Assembly (NCBI RefSeq): GCF_052324685.1
Contig: NC_135218.1
Coordinates: 21,889,027 to 21,953,026 of the forward strand
Direction: 5' to 3'
Source of the DNA: Brachyhypopomus gauderio
Taxonomy: Eukaryota > Chordata > Actinopteri > Gymnotiformes > Hypopomidae
DNA length: 64,000 nucleotides
Part shown: positions 52,430 through 64,000 of the stretch, in pieces
Layout: each line of letters opens with the position of its first letter
How positions within the stretch are numbered: the first letter of the stretch is position 1
Notes under the pieces: generated by a model
Seen by the model: the letters and a program-made list of their open reading frames with translations, nothing else
Databases searched by the model: none
Told to the model about the DNA's origin: nothing
Translations under genes and position numbers: made by a program

Positions 52430-54719
52430 AACGAGGAAAACATTCACACAAATTCAGCACAAGAAGGGTTAAACGGTCACGACGAGCGCCACAATCTTCA
52501 GCCTATTACAGGCAGGCACGACTACCTTTCCATATAAGGTCATACACACCGAGCAGCGTTGAAATAACTGTGCACCTATTCAATTATATACACTCACGTC
52601 CACAGTCGTCCATTTAAATGTTTAGTAGGCTACAATAATAAAAGTTCCAGACAGTCTCGTGAGATTCCTGAAAACAGATTAGCTCTGAGCTCACAACATT
52701 GAACAAACATTTCTGCTGGCTTCAATGAAACCTCTTTTTCTGGTCACATAAATAGCCAGCAGGTAAAGCACGTCATCACAACGAAATCTTGGATTATTCA
52801 TCTATTAAACAGATGACAGGTCACTTCTATTGAGATAGTCTAAAATAGCTACCAAAGCAAAAAAAAAAAACTGACACACACTCCAAGACAATTTAGTATA
52901 GCGTAAGATCGGTTTACACTCTTTCTTGGGTAATACGGTGTAATCAAATATAAAGCGTATTAGAATCGGGATTTGGTTTTTTGGACTGTCGGGCAAAAAC
53001 GGTTCCAAAAAGGTTGTTCCCAACCGTCCTGTGTACTGTTGCACTGCAATGTTATAGCCTACAAACCACTTTACATGTAGCTATGTGAATTTACACACAA
53101 GGTACAGTGTCTGGTGACGAAGAAAAATTCTGTGCTATAAAAGTTTTAAACTGTATGCAGGGGCGTCGTGACAATTTATTTTGGCTGCGGAACGGTCAGA
53201 AGGTTTCTGACTACACCTGTTCACGGACTAGACGCGCTAGACGCGCAGAAACGCAGCGGTCTGTCCACTCTAAACTTATTCGATATTACGAGGTAGCCGC
53301 TGTCCAGTATCTGTGCAGCGAATTAAAACATTTACTCTCAAACTGAGTGACTGTTCAATTAAGCACCGAATATTAATTTATTAATCCGTACGTCAACATT
53401 ACCTATTGAACCTTGCTGGTAAGGTGATCATCACAGCAGGAAATACATTTTAACATCAAGGTGCTGGTACGTCTAGCGTATCTTAATGCTTATTTTCTTT
53501 CAAATATCAGTAGTTAGGTCCTTCCGCGCGGTTGAAGTTTTCTCTGATAATTTGTCAGGAAATCATAAAAGACGCAACATACGTTTTTCGTGTGTAAGTA
53601 AAAAATATTCAACAACAGGCCTTAAATGGAAAATATCTGGTTGTGTAAGGTTTGTACGAAAAAAACGGGATGTAGAGCAATCGCCACTGAGATCACTACA
53701 TGAGTTTAAACCATGTGCGATACCTCGCCAGTGTCCACAACACGCGCCCTGTTGGTTTTATAATGCTTTTCTAAATCGTGGCTTAAATCAGTTAAGCCCT
53801 TTGCCTTACACTGGGGAGGTCTGCGAGACGAATTGTATGGGCCACGTTTCCCAAACGCTTGGTAGTATTAAAATCTATTTAACTGAGAGTGTTCAGGGTC
53901 ACATTTGTTCTACCATTTAAAAATGATCATGTGGGGAAACCTGGCACTGATAAATTAAAAGTGGAACCTTTTGCAAAATAGTTCTAGGTAAATGAAAAGC
54001 TTTTTAGTGAAAATAAAAATATCATTTGACAAGAAAACTTACAATTTACGTTAGATCGTTTTACTTAATGGTCTTTTCCAGCTACAATAACCAAGATCAC
54101 AGCAGGATAAACTAAGCTCATCTCTGGTCTATTTTCATATATAAGTATAAATGGAAAATCTGTTGTGGAAGCAGTAAAACACCAATATGTGATGTTATTG
54201 TTGTGAGGTCAAGGGTGCCACCAACAGGATCTTATAATATTCAGAGGTTGCTGAAAATGTAACCTAGTGTGAATGAAGCAGGATGTAGACTTCAAAACAG
54301 GAGAAACATACAGCAAAATCCAAACCTCAGTCCTGTTATCCAAACACTTCGTAGTGTTACAGTCTTAATGAGGGCGCAAATGACAATCATCTTCATGTCA
54401 CGGTGATTTTGTGACACTCTGGTCCTGATTATTTACAGAGTGACTACAACCTATCTGGCAACCAGAGCAATCCATGAGCTGGGACAAGTATGTGGGTTGC
54501 CAGTACCTTTGAGGCCCTGGGCGCATTGTTGACGAGAGAAAACAGCTGTCTGAGTCATGTAAAATACCCTAGATTACATTCAAATTGTATTATCAAAAGA
54601 CATGAGGACAATACAGATAAGGCAGGGCAATTGTCTTTGTCTTTCTTAAGGCCATTTACCATTTAAGAAAATGGTGTTTCACAGAGCAGAGCTCTACAGA
54701 TGTCTGCGTGTCTGCTTGT
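52430..54719. other. Region with no recognised gene
   Basis: Two open frames at 53107-53346 and 53486-53920 on the plus strand encode 79 and 144 residues that resemble nothing I know. I see no supporting splice or promoter signals, so no gene is called. The remainder is A/T-rich and unremarkable. Confidence 0.4.
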
Positions 54720-54751
54720 GTGTGTGTATGTGTGTGTGTGTGTGTGTGTTG

Positions 54752-54950
54752 GTTTTTGGCTCAGAGCTAAACTTTGTGCAGGTTTTGGCTCAGAACTAAG
54801 GTGAGGGTTTGGGGTCAGAACTAAACTAGGTGTGAGTTTTGGGTCAGAACTAAACTAGGCATGAATTTTGGGTCAGAACTAAACTAGGTGTGGGGTTTGG
54901 GTCAGAACGTGCATTTTTGGGTCAGAACTTAACTAGGTGTGCATTTTTTT
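54752..54950. repeat. Tandem repeat of about 30 bp
   Basis: About seven diverged copies of a unit containing 'ttttgggtcagaactaaact' plus 'aggtgtg' follow directly after a (GT)n run at 54720-54750. Unit length varies by a few bases. Confidence 0.85.
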
Positions 54951-55071
54951 GGCTAGCCCCGCACTGACAAATCCACTTGTCCCTCTGCATTCAGCAACAG
55001 CGAGAGCTCAAGAGAATTTATACAATTTATAGCAGCATTATAAACTATAATGTATAAACTGTTAATGTCTT

Positions 55072-55076
<5 letters not shown>

Positions 55077-55117
<41 letters not shown>

Positions 55118-55336
55118 CACTGGCCACGACTGATGCTCCTCTGTCACGGCTCATATCTGTGCAGAATGGAGATGGGCACTGTTGTCACGGTGACTCACCA
55201 GTATGCTCGGACGCAGGCCTTTAAGTGGCTTAGTGGCCCTGGAGAGAGAGCAGGCAGATCACCAGTGGCAGGTAGACCTCACCATTACTCAACTATGACC
55301 AATAGGACTGATGACTCAGAGTGGAAAATCTCCATT

Positions 55337-55381
<45 letters not shown>

Positions 55382-55446
55382 ATCCCCTCTTGTTCCAGCT
55401 CTTGCGTACCGTCCCCAACCCTGCCTGCTCTCTTTCTTTCTTTCTT

Positions 55447-55489
<43 letters not shown>

Positions 55490-56420
55490 CTGACTCATTT
55501 AACTAGCAGTAAAAGGCATAAAGATGTTGTGGAGATGTTGTGTGTGGTGTTTGGTTCTTTGTTTCTGGCTTTTAATAAACATTTTTGAAAATACCCATAA
55601 TTCAGAGCTTTGAGCAGTATGTCCATATATACATAGTATATATGCAATATATATACATAAGTATAAAAAATAAACATGCATTACTTCTCCTTAAGCATCG
55701 TATGTCAGGAGGCAAATGGTTTGCAAGTATAATGTAACTGTACCATTACATAAATAGAATGATCAGTTCACTAAAACCTTGTGAGTACAACCCACTGGGA
55801 TGGGCTCACGACGATGATGATGATGATGATGATAATGTAGATATACAAGTCTAGGTGTGTAGACATCAGCATGGCTTCGGTCCAACACTGTAATTTGGGA
55901 AGGGTGTATGCGTTGTCGCAGTGGACACCTCACACCGGTTCCTCCCATGGGCCAACACATTTCTCCACATGTCTCAGATGTGAAGTTGAAGCACATTGCA
56001 GGGCCACCACAGGGAACAAACAAACAAACAAACAAACAAACTAATGGTGAGGATGACTTGTGTTCAAATTCAAGGTTGCATCTTTAAATATTTGCTGTAA
56101 TGAATGAGGAAAGATGTTTTTTCTGTGATCATGGAGGCCTTTTTAGATCAATATGGGGAGAAAGTACAAGGACTTCACAAGGGACCTGCATATAAAGGAG
56201 ACATGTACAAGGTATTTAGATTTACAATAAATATGAATGTTTATTAAAAAGTCAGATAAGAATGAGATTATGATAATGAAGTGAAGCTTGTTGACAGGGT
56301 TTATTATGGGATTTTATGAGGATTTGCTGTCACTAAGTCTTAGTAAAATATTGCAACTGAAATTATTGTAAACAATATATAAGTTGACACAATAAAAAAA
56401 AGATCGATGATGGATGGATG

Positions 56421-56465
<45 letters not shown>

Positions 56466-56553
56466 TGTGTGTAATCACTGCAATATTCACACAAGAGGTT
56501 AAACAGGACTGATTTGTAGGTCTTTATAACCTTGCCAAGATTTCACTCAAGAT

Positions 56554-56632
<79 letters not shown>

Positions 56633-56883
56633 GTAGCACCTTCTGAGACCACTGTTGTTGTTGTTTCATGTTGACTGAAATCAATACAGTTCATTAAAAA
56701 TGTGTCAGATGGTGAGCAACTGTACAAGAAATCTTCAGTAACTATATGAAAACACCATCAAACACAAACACATTCCTGCTGCACATATTTGACTGAATTC
56801 ATATACTTGTGTATGTGTGTGTGTAAATGGCAGTGTATGTGTAATGTGGAGGTGAATGGACAGTGTGTGTATGTTTTGTGCAT

Positions 56884-56929
<46 letters not shown>

Positions 56930-56930
56930 G

Positions 56931-56963
<33 letters not shown>

Positions 56964-57104
56964 TTTGCGTAGATGAATGGGCAGTGTGTGAGTGTATGTT
57001 TTCTGGATCATTGCTCTAAAATGGCAGTTGTAGTGTCATTGTCAGTGAGGCTGTGGTGGAGAGACAGGCTCTTTATACACACTGCCTCCAGCACTCCTCC
57101 CTCC

Positions 57105-57203
<99 letters not shown>

Positions 57204-57656
57204 CATCCACCATGTCACCATAGCTCTGGAACTGGGGGATGGGAGGAGTGAGAGAGAAAGAGGGAGAGAGATAGAGAGAAAAAGAGAGAGTGAGAGGAAG
57301 AGATAGATAGAGAGAGAGCAAGAGAGAGTTACAGAGGAAGTGAGAGAGAGTGAGAGAGTGAGAGAGAGTGAGAGGGAGTGAGAGAGAGAGTGAGTGAGAG
57401 AGAGGGAGTGAGAGAGAGAGAGAGAGAGTGAGAGGAGTGAGAGGGAGTGAGAGTGAGTGAGAGAGTGAGAGAGAGTGTGAGTGAGAGGGAGTGAGAAGGA
57501 GTGAGAGAGAGTGAGAGGAATGTGAGAGCGAAGGAGGGAGTGGCATGATCATGGATGGAGGCATTGGAATTCTGCAGGTTGCCGTGGTGAACGAGTCAAT
57601 ACTGTATTGAGCACATTGCAGCCACAGCAAAGAAGAGCAGAGCAAAATGAATATAA

Positions 57657-57730
<74 letters not shown>
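55077..57730. repeat. Cluster of dinucleotide and tetranucleotide microsatellites
   Basis: Within 2.7 kb lie (CA)n at 55077-55113, (CT)n at 55340-55379 and 55451-55486, (GAT)n near 55805-55830, (CAAA)n near 56020, (GATA)n at 56412-56465, (CA)n at 56556-56631, (TG)n at 56886-56962, (CA)n at 57109-57200, a GA-rich stretch at 57245-57535 and (CA)n at 57660-57728. No gene is recognised between them. Confidence 0.95.
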
Positions 57731-57731
<1 letters not shown>

Positions 57732-58212
57732 CATATACACATTAGGTTTTCAGACTTTTCAGGGCATGGAGTCAAACACATGCTATATGTATATTATATA
57801 TGTAATTTCCTACAGTATATGTCCTATGTCCAATATATTACATATTTTATCATAAACCTAACCATAACCACAACCTCCGTAACCAAAACCATCTTTTTGC
57901 TCTTTTATTTTTTTATGTAAACATGTAACTTTTATAAAAAGCTCTAGGACTAATTCTGTTCTAATTATGTAATCTGGTTACTTTTTGTGATTTTGCTATA
58001 TAAGGAAATGTTTGTGGTGAAAATTTCACATAGGTAAACAAAGACACCCACATAAATAAACTCAAAGCACACAAATACCTTTGAAGACATCTTCATTAAG
58101 AACTGAAGACAGTCGTTTTAATGCTACGTGGGTTGCTCTGGTACCCTGTGGACACCCCTGCAGAAGCTTTTCATTGAGCAGAAGCCTGAAGAAGAAGAAG
58201 ATGATGATGATG

Positions 58213-58405
58213 ATCATGGCCTGGTGGATAGGGAACTGGTCTTGTGACCAGAGGGTCGTGAGTTTGATTCCCAGACCTGAGGTCATGACTGAGGTGCCCC
58301 TGAGCAAGGCACCTAACCCTCAATTGCTCACTTGTATAAAAAAATGAGATAAAAATGTAAGTTGCTCTGGATAAGGGCGTCTGCCAAATGCCGTAAATGT
58401 AAATG
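58213..58405 (+). mobile_element. tRNA-derived SINE, second copy
   Basis: This is a close relative of the SINE in trim25 intron 1, with the same A-box/B-box head, 'gaggtgcccctgagcaaggc' body and 'ggataagggcgtctgcc' 3' part. It sits beside (GAT)n repeats on both sides. Confidence 0.9.
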
Positions 58406-58613
58406 ATGATGATGATGAGGTCATAAAGCAGAAGACGTGGAACTGGCCTCTGATTGGCTCTCCGTCTACTGCTTCAAAATTTTGAATGTGCAATTTTGTT
58501 ATGTATTAAGCAAAGATTCTAGTCTCTAACTCACTCTCTGTATCTGTCATAATGACATCTACTTCTATATTTCTCTCTTTATCTCTCCCTCTGTATGCAT
58601 CTCTCTTTTTCAG

Positions 58614-58667
<54 letters not shown>

Positions 58668-58794
58668 AGCCTGAAGCCCTGACATCTCCTTCCTCATCCT
58701 TCTCTTCTGTCATGCAAATCTGGGGTTTCCGCTTTCACCCATAGAACAAGGCTGTTGATTTAAGTGCCTCTCTGAAGCCCCTCTCTCACCCACC

Positions 58795-59150
58795 TCACCT
58801 CTCTCACCCCTCTATTGCCCCTCTCTCATCCCTCTCTCACCCCTCTCTCACACTTCTCTCTCACCTCTGTTGCCTCTGTCACCCCTCTCTCGCCCCTCTC
58901 TCACCCCTCTCTCACCCCTCCCTCACCCCTCTCTCGCCCCTCTCTCGCCCCTCTCTCGCCCCCCTCTCACCCCTCTCTCACCCCTCTCTCGCCCCTCTCA
59001 CCCCTCTCTCACCCCTCTCTCGCCCCTCTCTCACCCCTCTCTCACCCCTCTCTCACCCCCTCTCTCGCCCCTCTCTCACCCCTCTCTCGCCCCTCTCTCG
59101 CCCCTCTCTCACCCCTCTCTCGCCCCTCTCTCGCCCCCCTCTCCCCCCCT
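58795..59150. repeat. Pyrimidine minisatellite, 11-bp unit
   Basis: About 30 copies of an 11-bp unit, CTCTC[AG]CCCCT, form a nearly pure pyrimidine strand of 350 bp. The A/G variant position alternates irregularly between CACCCC and CGCCCC. Long open frames on both offsets are repeat translations. Confidence 0.95.
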
Positions 59151-59199
59151 TCCCCTAGGCCTCCTGTGGGGAGGCTAATTTGCCTGTTTTGATTGCATT

Positions 59200-61560
59200 T
59201 CTCATGTACGGCTGGATCACAGTGAGGCGAGAGGAGTTGTTTGGTTCATTTCCAGCACACCCACCATGAACACATACAGAAACAGGGACGTCCTTTCATT
59301 TGGCTTCCCTACGACCTGGACGGATTTCAGCCACCAAATTATCAAATGGGTACGGACTGGAGAAAACCAAATATGATGAACTACAGAAGACAGAAGACGT
59401 GGAAGGTAGAAACAAACAACCCACATCTTCTGGTTCACATTTCACAAACAATCTCATAAATATATTCATCATGCAATCTTTCCAAAAATGCATTTACATT
59501 TATTCATGAATTCAGAAAATCGTAGTAATTAATCGATTGCTGGTGAATTAATGAACGAATAGATTTGTTAATGATGCTGCTTCTCACTTTCCTGCAGCAG
59601 AACTGGATCATCCTTGTGTGTTTATACAGTATGTAATTACTTCTCGGTCCCTTTATTAACATACAAACAGGAAATACAGGAAATTTGTACACGACATTTA
59701 AAAAACACAATATTCAGAACAAAATGGCTTCTACAGACAAAAGTTCGTATTTAGTGTCATCTCCCTTGGCACCAAGCAGATGTGGAACTTTTTTGGGACG
59801 ACATCTTATAGAATTATAGTAGTGGTAGTAAAGGTATTTCAGCCAATCACGGTGGCACTGTAGCCTATCTATCACCCATGTTGAATAATATTTTTTAACT
59901 TTTGTTATTTTTGACATTGAATAGACACCAGATACATTTTGTCCTCTGCATATATTTATTTTCAGTTATTCTTTATATGTAGTTCAGGTCTTAGGCTCAC
60001 TACCTTCCCAGGATTTATTTTTACGTCCTGCCATTACTTTGTTGTGAATGAATTGAGACTGAAATAGTCCTGGACTGGATCTCATATGAAAAGTGATTTG
60101 TGACGTGAGGCAAGCCAGCAAGACGCAGGAGCCAACCGCGTTTACTGGTGTCCATAGCGACAGAACAGCTACAACCACCAGAACTGGAGTCCAGACCAGA
60201 GCTGTAAAGTAACTGACAATACAACGAAACAAAAGAACAACGCGCACATCACGTTGAATAACACGCAACAGTGACTGATAGTTAGAAACAACGCTCACCA
60301 AAGAATAAAAGTCAGGAATGAGGGTACATGTACAGGGGAAGTCAAAACCAAACAAGAACGCCTGGTGACAATTACTAGAAGGCGCTAAAGACGAGACACG
60401 GGTGAGGTACATGAGAAAGGGTGGAGACGGCAGGACAACAGAGACCAAAACAAAAGGACATGGCACAAGAAACACAAGGAAGCAAAACAAACAAAACATA
60501 CCACTGCTCTATGTAAACCACAATGCCAGAGGGAAGAACTGTGACATGATTATTATTATTATCATTTACTATAATAACCTTTTCAGTCATTATGTAATTA
60601 CGTCTGTGTTTGGGATGTCTTCCTCTATTGTTTCAAAACTAGAAAAGCAGTGTTATTAATTTCATGCACATATTTTGCATATTTGTTCATGTTGAGAACT
60701 GTCCAGAATTATCCAGAAATTTCCACAGGGGTGGGTCTGTTTCAGCCTCCCTCAGAGTGGACGTTACTGCTGACCAGCTCTGAAACCCGTGTCATGTGTG
60801 TCCATCTCACACAAGGAGAGAGGGCAACACTGCAAATTCGTTAGTCACTTTCTTTCTCTTCCTAACTCTCTCTTTCTGACACTCTCTTTCTCTTTCTGAC
60901 ACTCTCTTTCTCTTTCTAACTCTCTCTTTCTCTTTCTAACTCTCTCTTTCTCTCTTGCTCTCTCTCTCCATCAGCTGTTACACACTAACACCTTCCCCCG
61001 CATCCCAAGACTCACAACACTGTGAAATAAGCTGACAGACTCCGTGATTTTTGACCCCTTAATAGCTAAGACTAGAAAAAGATTTCTTCCATCTCACCAG
61101 GTGCAGGTGGGTGAGAAGGGCATTGTTGAACAATAATTACGTTATTACGCTTCCCCACTGTTAATTAATAGTAATAAGAACTCACTGGAAAGAAAAGACT
61201 AGGGTCAAACTTTAAGTTTGACAAAAGCCACAATTAATATGTATGGAAAGTGTAGGCAACTGTAGCCCGTGGACACTGTGAAGAGAAGAGGTTGAATAGG
61301 CACGTCTGAATGGGTCTTTTGTTAGACGCGGCCCAGTAATGGCAGCATTGGCTTCCCATCATCACCATATTAGCCAGCTGCAGTAAGTGTGTTTCAGTAA
61401 AAAAACAAATAAAGAGGAGAAAGAACATGTGGGTAGAAAATCATTTAGTATCAAAATGTCTCTGCTGAACATGAGACAGAGGGGAACATGACCAGCAAGT
61501 GGCCAAAGTCGGGTCTGGTTGTTCTGGAGTTTTGCATGTAGTTTTGGATAAAGCTTTTAA
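59200..61560. other. Region with no recognised gene
   Basis: The minus-strand open frame at 59984-60499 (171 residues, hydrophobic) has the look of a dispersed repeat rather than a host gene; no family was identified. A (CTTT)n-like run lies at about 60846-60965. Nothing else stands out. Confidence 0.35.
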
Positions 61561-61597
61561 ATTAAATCTGAAAGAATGATTGGAACAGGGTGCACAA

Positions 61598-61686
61598 ACA
61601 CACACACACACACACACATACACACACGCACACACACGCACGCGCATACGCACGCACGCACACACACACACACACACACGCACACA
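61598..61686. repeat. (CA)n/(CGCA)n microsatellite
   Basis: An interrupted CA repeat with CG and TA variants over about 90 bp. Confidence 0.95.
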
Positions 61687-62224
61687 GATTCAGGCAGGCA
61701 TATATGTATGCGTATATTCAATTGCCTGCATAAGAAAGTATGTCAGGAATGTATGTTTCCATGGTGTGTGAATAAATTAAAGTAAAATAAATCTTACTTA
61801 CTCTATTATTTATTTTAAGAGAAAGGGAAGAGAGAGAGAGAGAAAGAGAAAGAGACAGAGAGAGAGTGTTTGAGTGGAAACACAGGGAGGGTGTTGAATC
61901 ATGAATTGGATATCTTTTCCACTTTCGGGGCAGTGGGTGGGTTTGGTGTTTGGGGTGCGTGGGGTGCGTAAGGGGAAGAGAGCGAACACCTGTCTTTGTG
62001 GTAGATACTTTATTTTTTGTGAGACCTCATGCACTTTTAATTTCCCACATAAAAATAAACCAGCCTGAAAAGAAAAAGGCTTTAAGACAACGGAGAGAGA
62101 GTGTAGTGGTTCTAGTGTTAAAACGTGTGGTGTTGAATCACGTGTTTTAAATTGCTATGACTTTACATACTACATGAAATCATTCACGAATTGTCTATAA
62201 ACACTCAACCCCATTACGATCCTC

Positions 62225-62259
<35 letters not shown>

Positions 62260-63142
62260 CTGTCTCTCACTTTCTCTCTTCTTCTCTCCTTTTTTCTCAT
62301 TTTTTCTATCTTGTTCTCTCTCTATCTCTTTCTCTCTGTTCTCTGCTGAGGAAAATCTGACTCATGAAGAACAACATGGTGACAACTGCCCTGGAGACAT
62401 CAATTCCTGTCTTGCGGTGTGTGTGTGTGTGTATATATGATGAGAATGTGAAATACAGGTTTTTGTTTTTGCATTGCATGTTAACCTGTTGTTGTTGTTG
62501 TGCAATTATCTGGCTGGCTGCTGGCAATAACAATAATCAACAAGCCCACAGAAGTATATTGTACATGGTTTCATTGAAGACGAGGCATATAGTGCTATTG
62601 TTTTGGTGATTTCTCCACATGACAAACGGAAATTTTAACCAACAAAAAGCCTTTTTATTTCATGCTTCATGAACCCATACAACTGGAAAAAGCGTCTCTG
62701 ACATTTACAGAACCAGCCAAAGCAGAACTGAAAAACAAAAAAACCCATTTTTTTTTGCATAACATTTTATGTCAATGTGCCCCAAACCGTTTACTGTGGG
62801 ATGTGTTTAGTTCAGCCTCAGGTTCTATGTGAACGACTCTTTTCAGACCGAAATTCAAACGATATACAGCAATGCAAACATTGCATAGTCCACACTGTGT
62901 CCAATGAATTTGTGCATGGTAAGGTGTACACCTACAGCAGGCAGCTACCTGCCTATGGATGTGTGTGTGCGCACTGTGTGTTCAGTGTGTGTGTTTGGGA
63001 CATGGTACTATAGAATAACATATGTGACTCTCTTTCTATGATGTGTCAAGAGTGTGTGTGTGTGTGCGTGTGCGTGTGTGTGTGACAAGTACTTAGACAC
63101 TAACGTACTGTCCCAGCTATAGTAAGCAGGCTTCTCCTGCTC

Positions 63143-63590
63143 CCAAATGAGGAGAGTTTGGTGAGGGGGTGAGGAGGGGGGGGTGAGGAGAGTGGGGGGG
63201 GGGGGGGGGGTGAGGAGAGTAGGGGGGGGTGAGGAGAGAGGGGGGGGGGGGGTGAGGAGAGTAGGGGGGGTTGAGGAGGGGGGGGGTGAGGAGAGTAGGG
63301 GGGGGTGAGGAGAGTGGGGGGGGGGGGTGAGGAGAGTGGGGGGGGGTGAGGAGAGTAGGGGGGGTGAGGAGAGTAGGGGGGGGTGAGGAGAGTGGGGGGG
63401 GGTGAGGAGAGTGGGGGGGGTGAGGAGAGTAGGGGGGGCTGAGGAGAGTGGGGGGGGGGCTGAGGAGAGTGGGGGGGGTGAGGAGAGTGGGGGGGGGGTG
63501 AGGAGAGTAGGGGGGGGGGGGGGGGGGTGAGGAGAGTAGGGGGGGGTGAGGAGAGTAGGGGGGGCTGAGGAGAGTGGGGGGGCGGTTACT
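63143..63590. repeat. G-rich minisatellite with G runs in every unit
   Basis: More than 20 copies of a unit near 20 bp, gtgaggagagt followed by 6-20 guanines, cover about 450 bp. Unit length varies with the G run. The plus strand can form G-quadruplexes at many places. The proline-rich open frame on the minus strand is a translation of the repeat. Confidence 0.95.
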
Positions 63591-63817
63591 GTGCATTCTC
63601 TGTCAGTCCCAACACGTCACACACGGTGTTACTGTACACAGTGTTTCTGCAGTGTTTTCCTATCATGGGAGTTGAAACTTAACCAGGGTTTAAAAATGGC
63701 ATCTTCTTATTTTAAATTTCTCTCCCTCTCTCTCTCACGTTTGCTTAGATTCTCATGAATACTGTTGTTTACCACTCTGTAGTCAGGAAGTCCACCTCCT
63801 TCACAAATATACACACA

Positions 63818-63827
63818 TGTGCACACC

Positions 63828-63868
<41 letters not shown>

Positions 63869-63893
63869 CCACACGCACACATACACACACACA
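63818..63893. repeat. (CA)n microsatellite
   Basis: A CA repeat with TA and CC interruptions near the right edge of the window. Nothing recognisable follows to the end. Confidence 0.95.
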
Positions 63894-64000
63894 TTGCGAG
63901 CTTTCTCTGTGTTGGCTTGTATACCACAATTCCCACTAAAGGTTCTGTGGTTCTGGGCTGATCCTTATCTAATATTTGTGCACATGATGTACTGACTTAC

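Noticed and set aside
53486-53920. 144-residue plus-strand open frame
   Set aside because: No similarity recognised, no splice or promoter support, and unremarkable composition; likely chance.
59984-60499. 171-residue hydrophobic minus-strand open frame
   Set aside because: No recognised domain; wording resembles a dispersed fish repeat. A database search would decide.
63117-63596. Proline-rich minus-strand open frame
   Set aside because: Translation of the G-rich minisatellite.

Overview
The window is vertebrate genomic DNA, almost certainly from a teleost fish. It has small spliced genes with clear vertebrate orthologues, long CA/GA/TA microsatellites, Tc1- and hAT-type DNA transposons, L2-like LINE fragments, tRNA-derived SINEs and one decayed endogenous retrovirus. 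The SINE 3' tail is of a type common in otophysan fish, but I cannot name the species.

Layout. 1-11 kb: retroelement debris, including an endogenous retrovirus on the minus strand (about 2.8-8.2 kb), and no host gene I can recognise. 11.3-16.2 kb: trim25 (plus), an interferon-pathway E3 ubiquitin ligase, with ISRE-type sites just upstream of its ATG. 21.2-32.4 kb: dgke (minus), diacylglycerol kinase epsilon; all 11 coding exons could be placed and they give a 577-residue protein. 33.8-35.5 kb: first and last coding exons of a small secreted protein that looks like C17orf67 (plus). 37.7-39.5 kb: cbx8 (minus). 45.9-50.0 kb: cbx4 (minus). Both cbx genes encode complete Polycomb chromobox proteins of five coding exons. 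50-64 kb: no gene recognised; it is packed with micro- and minisatellites, one hAT element and one SINE.

Gene order. From memory of the human map, trim25-dgke-C17orf67 has the same order and alternating orientation as the 17q22 block, and cbx8-cbx4 matches the 17q25.3 Polycomb cluster. The two blocks are adjacent here, and no cbx2 lies beside cbx8. trim25 and dgke are convergent, dgke and the C17orf67-like gene are divergent.

Most interesting observation. Several splice sites in this stretch have been drawn into tandem repeats. The 5' splice site of dgke exon 3 is multiplied about 28-fold in a 31-bp minisatellite, each unit carrying a donor and an acceptor-like sequence, open in the dgke reading frame throughout. 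The 5' splice site of dgke exon 2 is present three times in 17-bp repeats. The donor of trim25 exon 2 opens into a (GT)n tract, and the last C17orf67-like exon uses a (TC)n microsatellite as its polypyrimidine tract. I saw no evidence for a wholly new biological system; these splice-site arrays are the best candidates for something undescribed.
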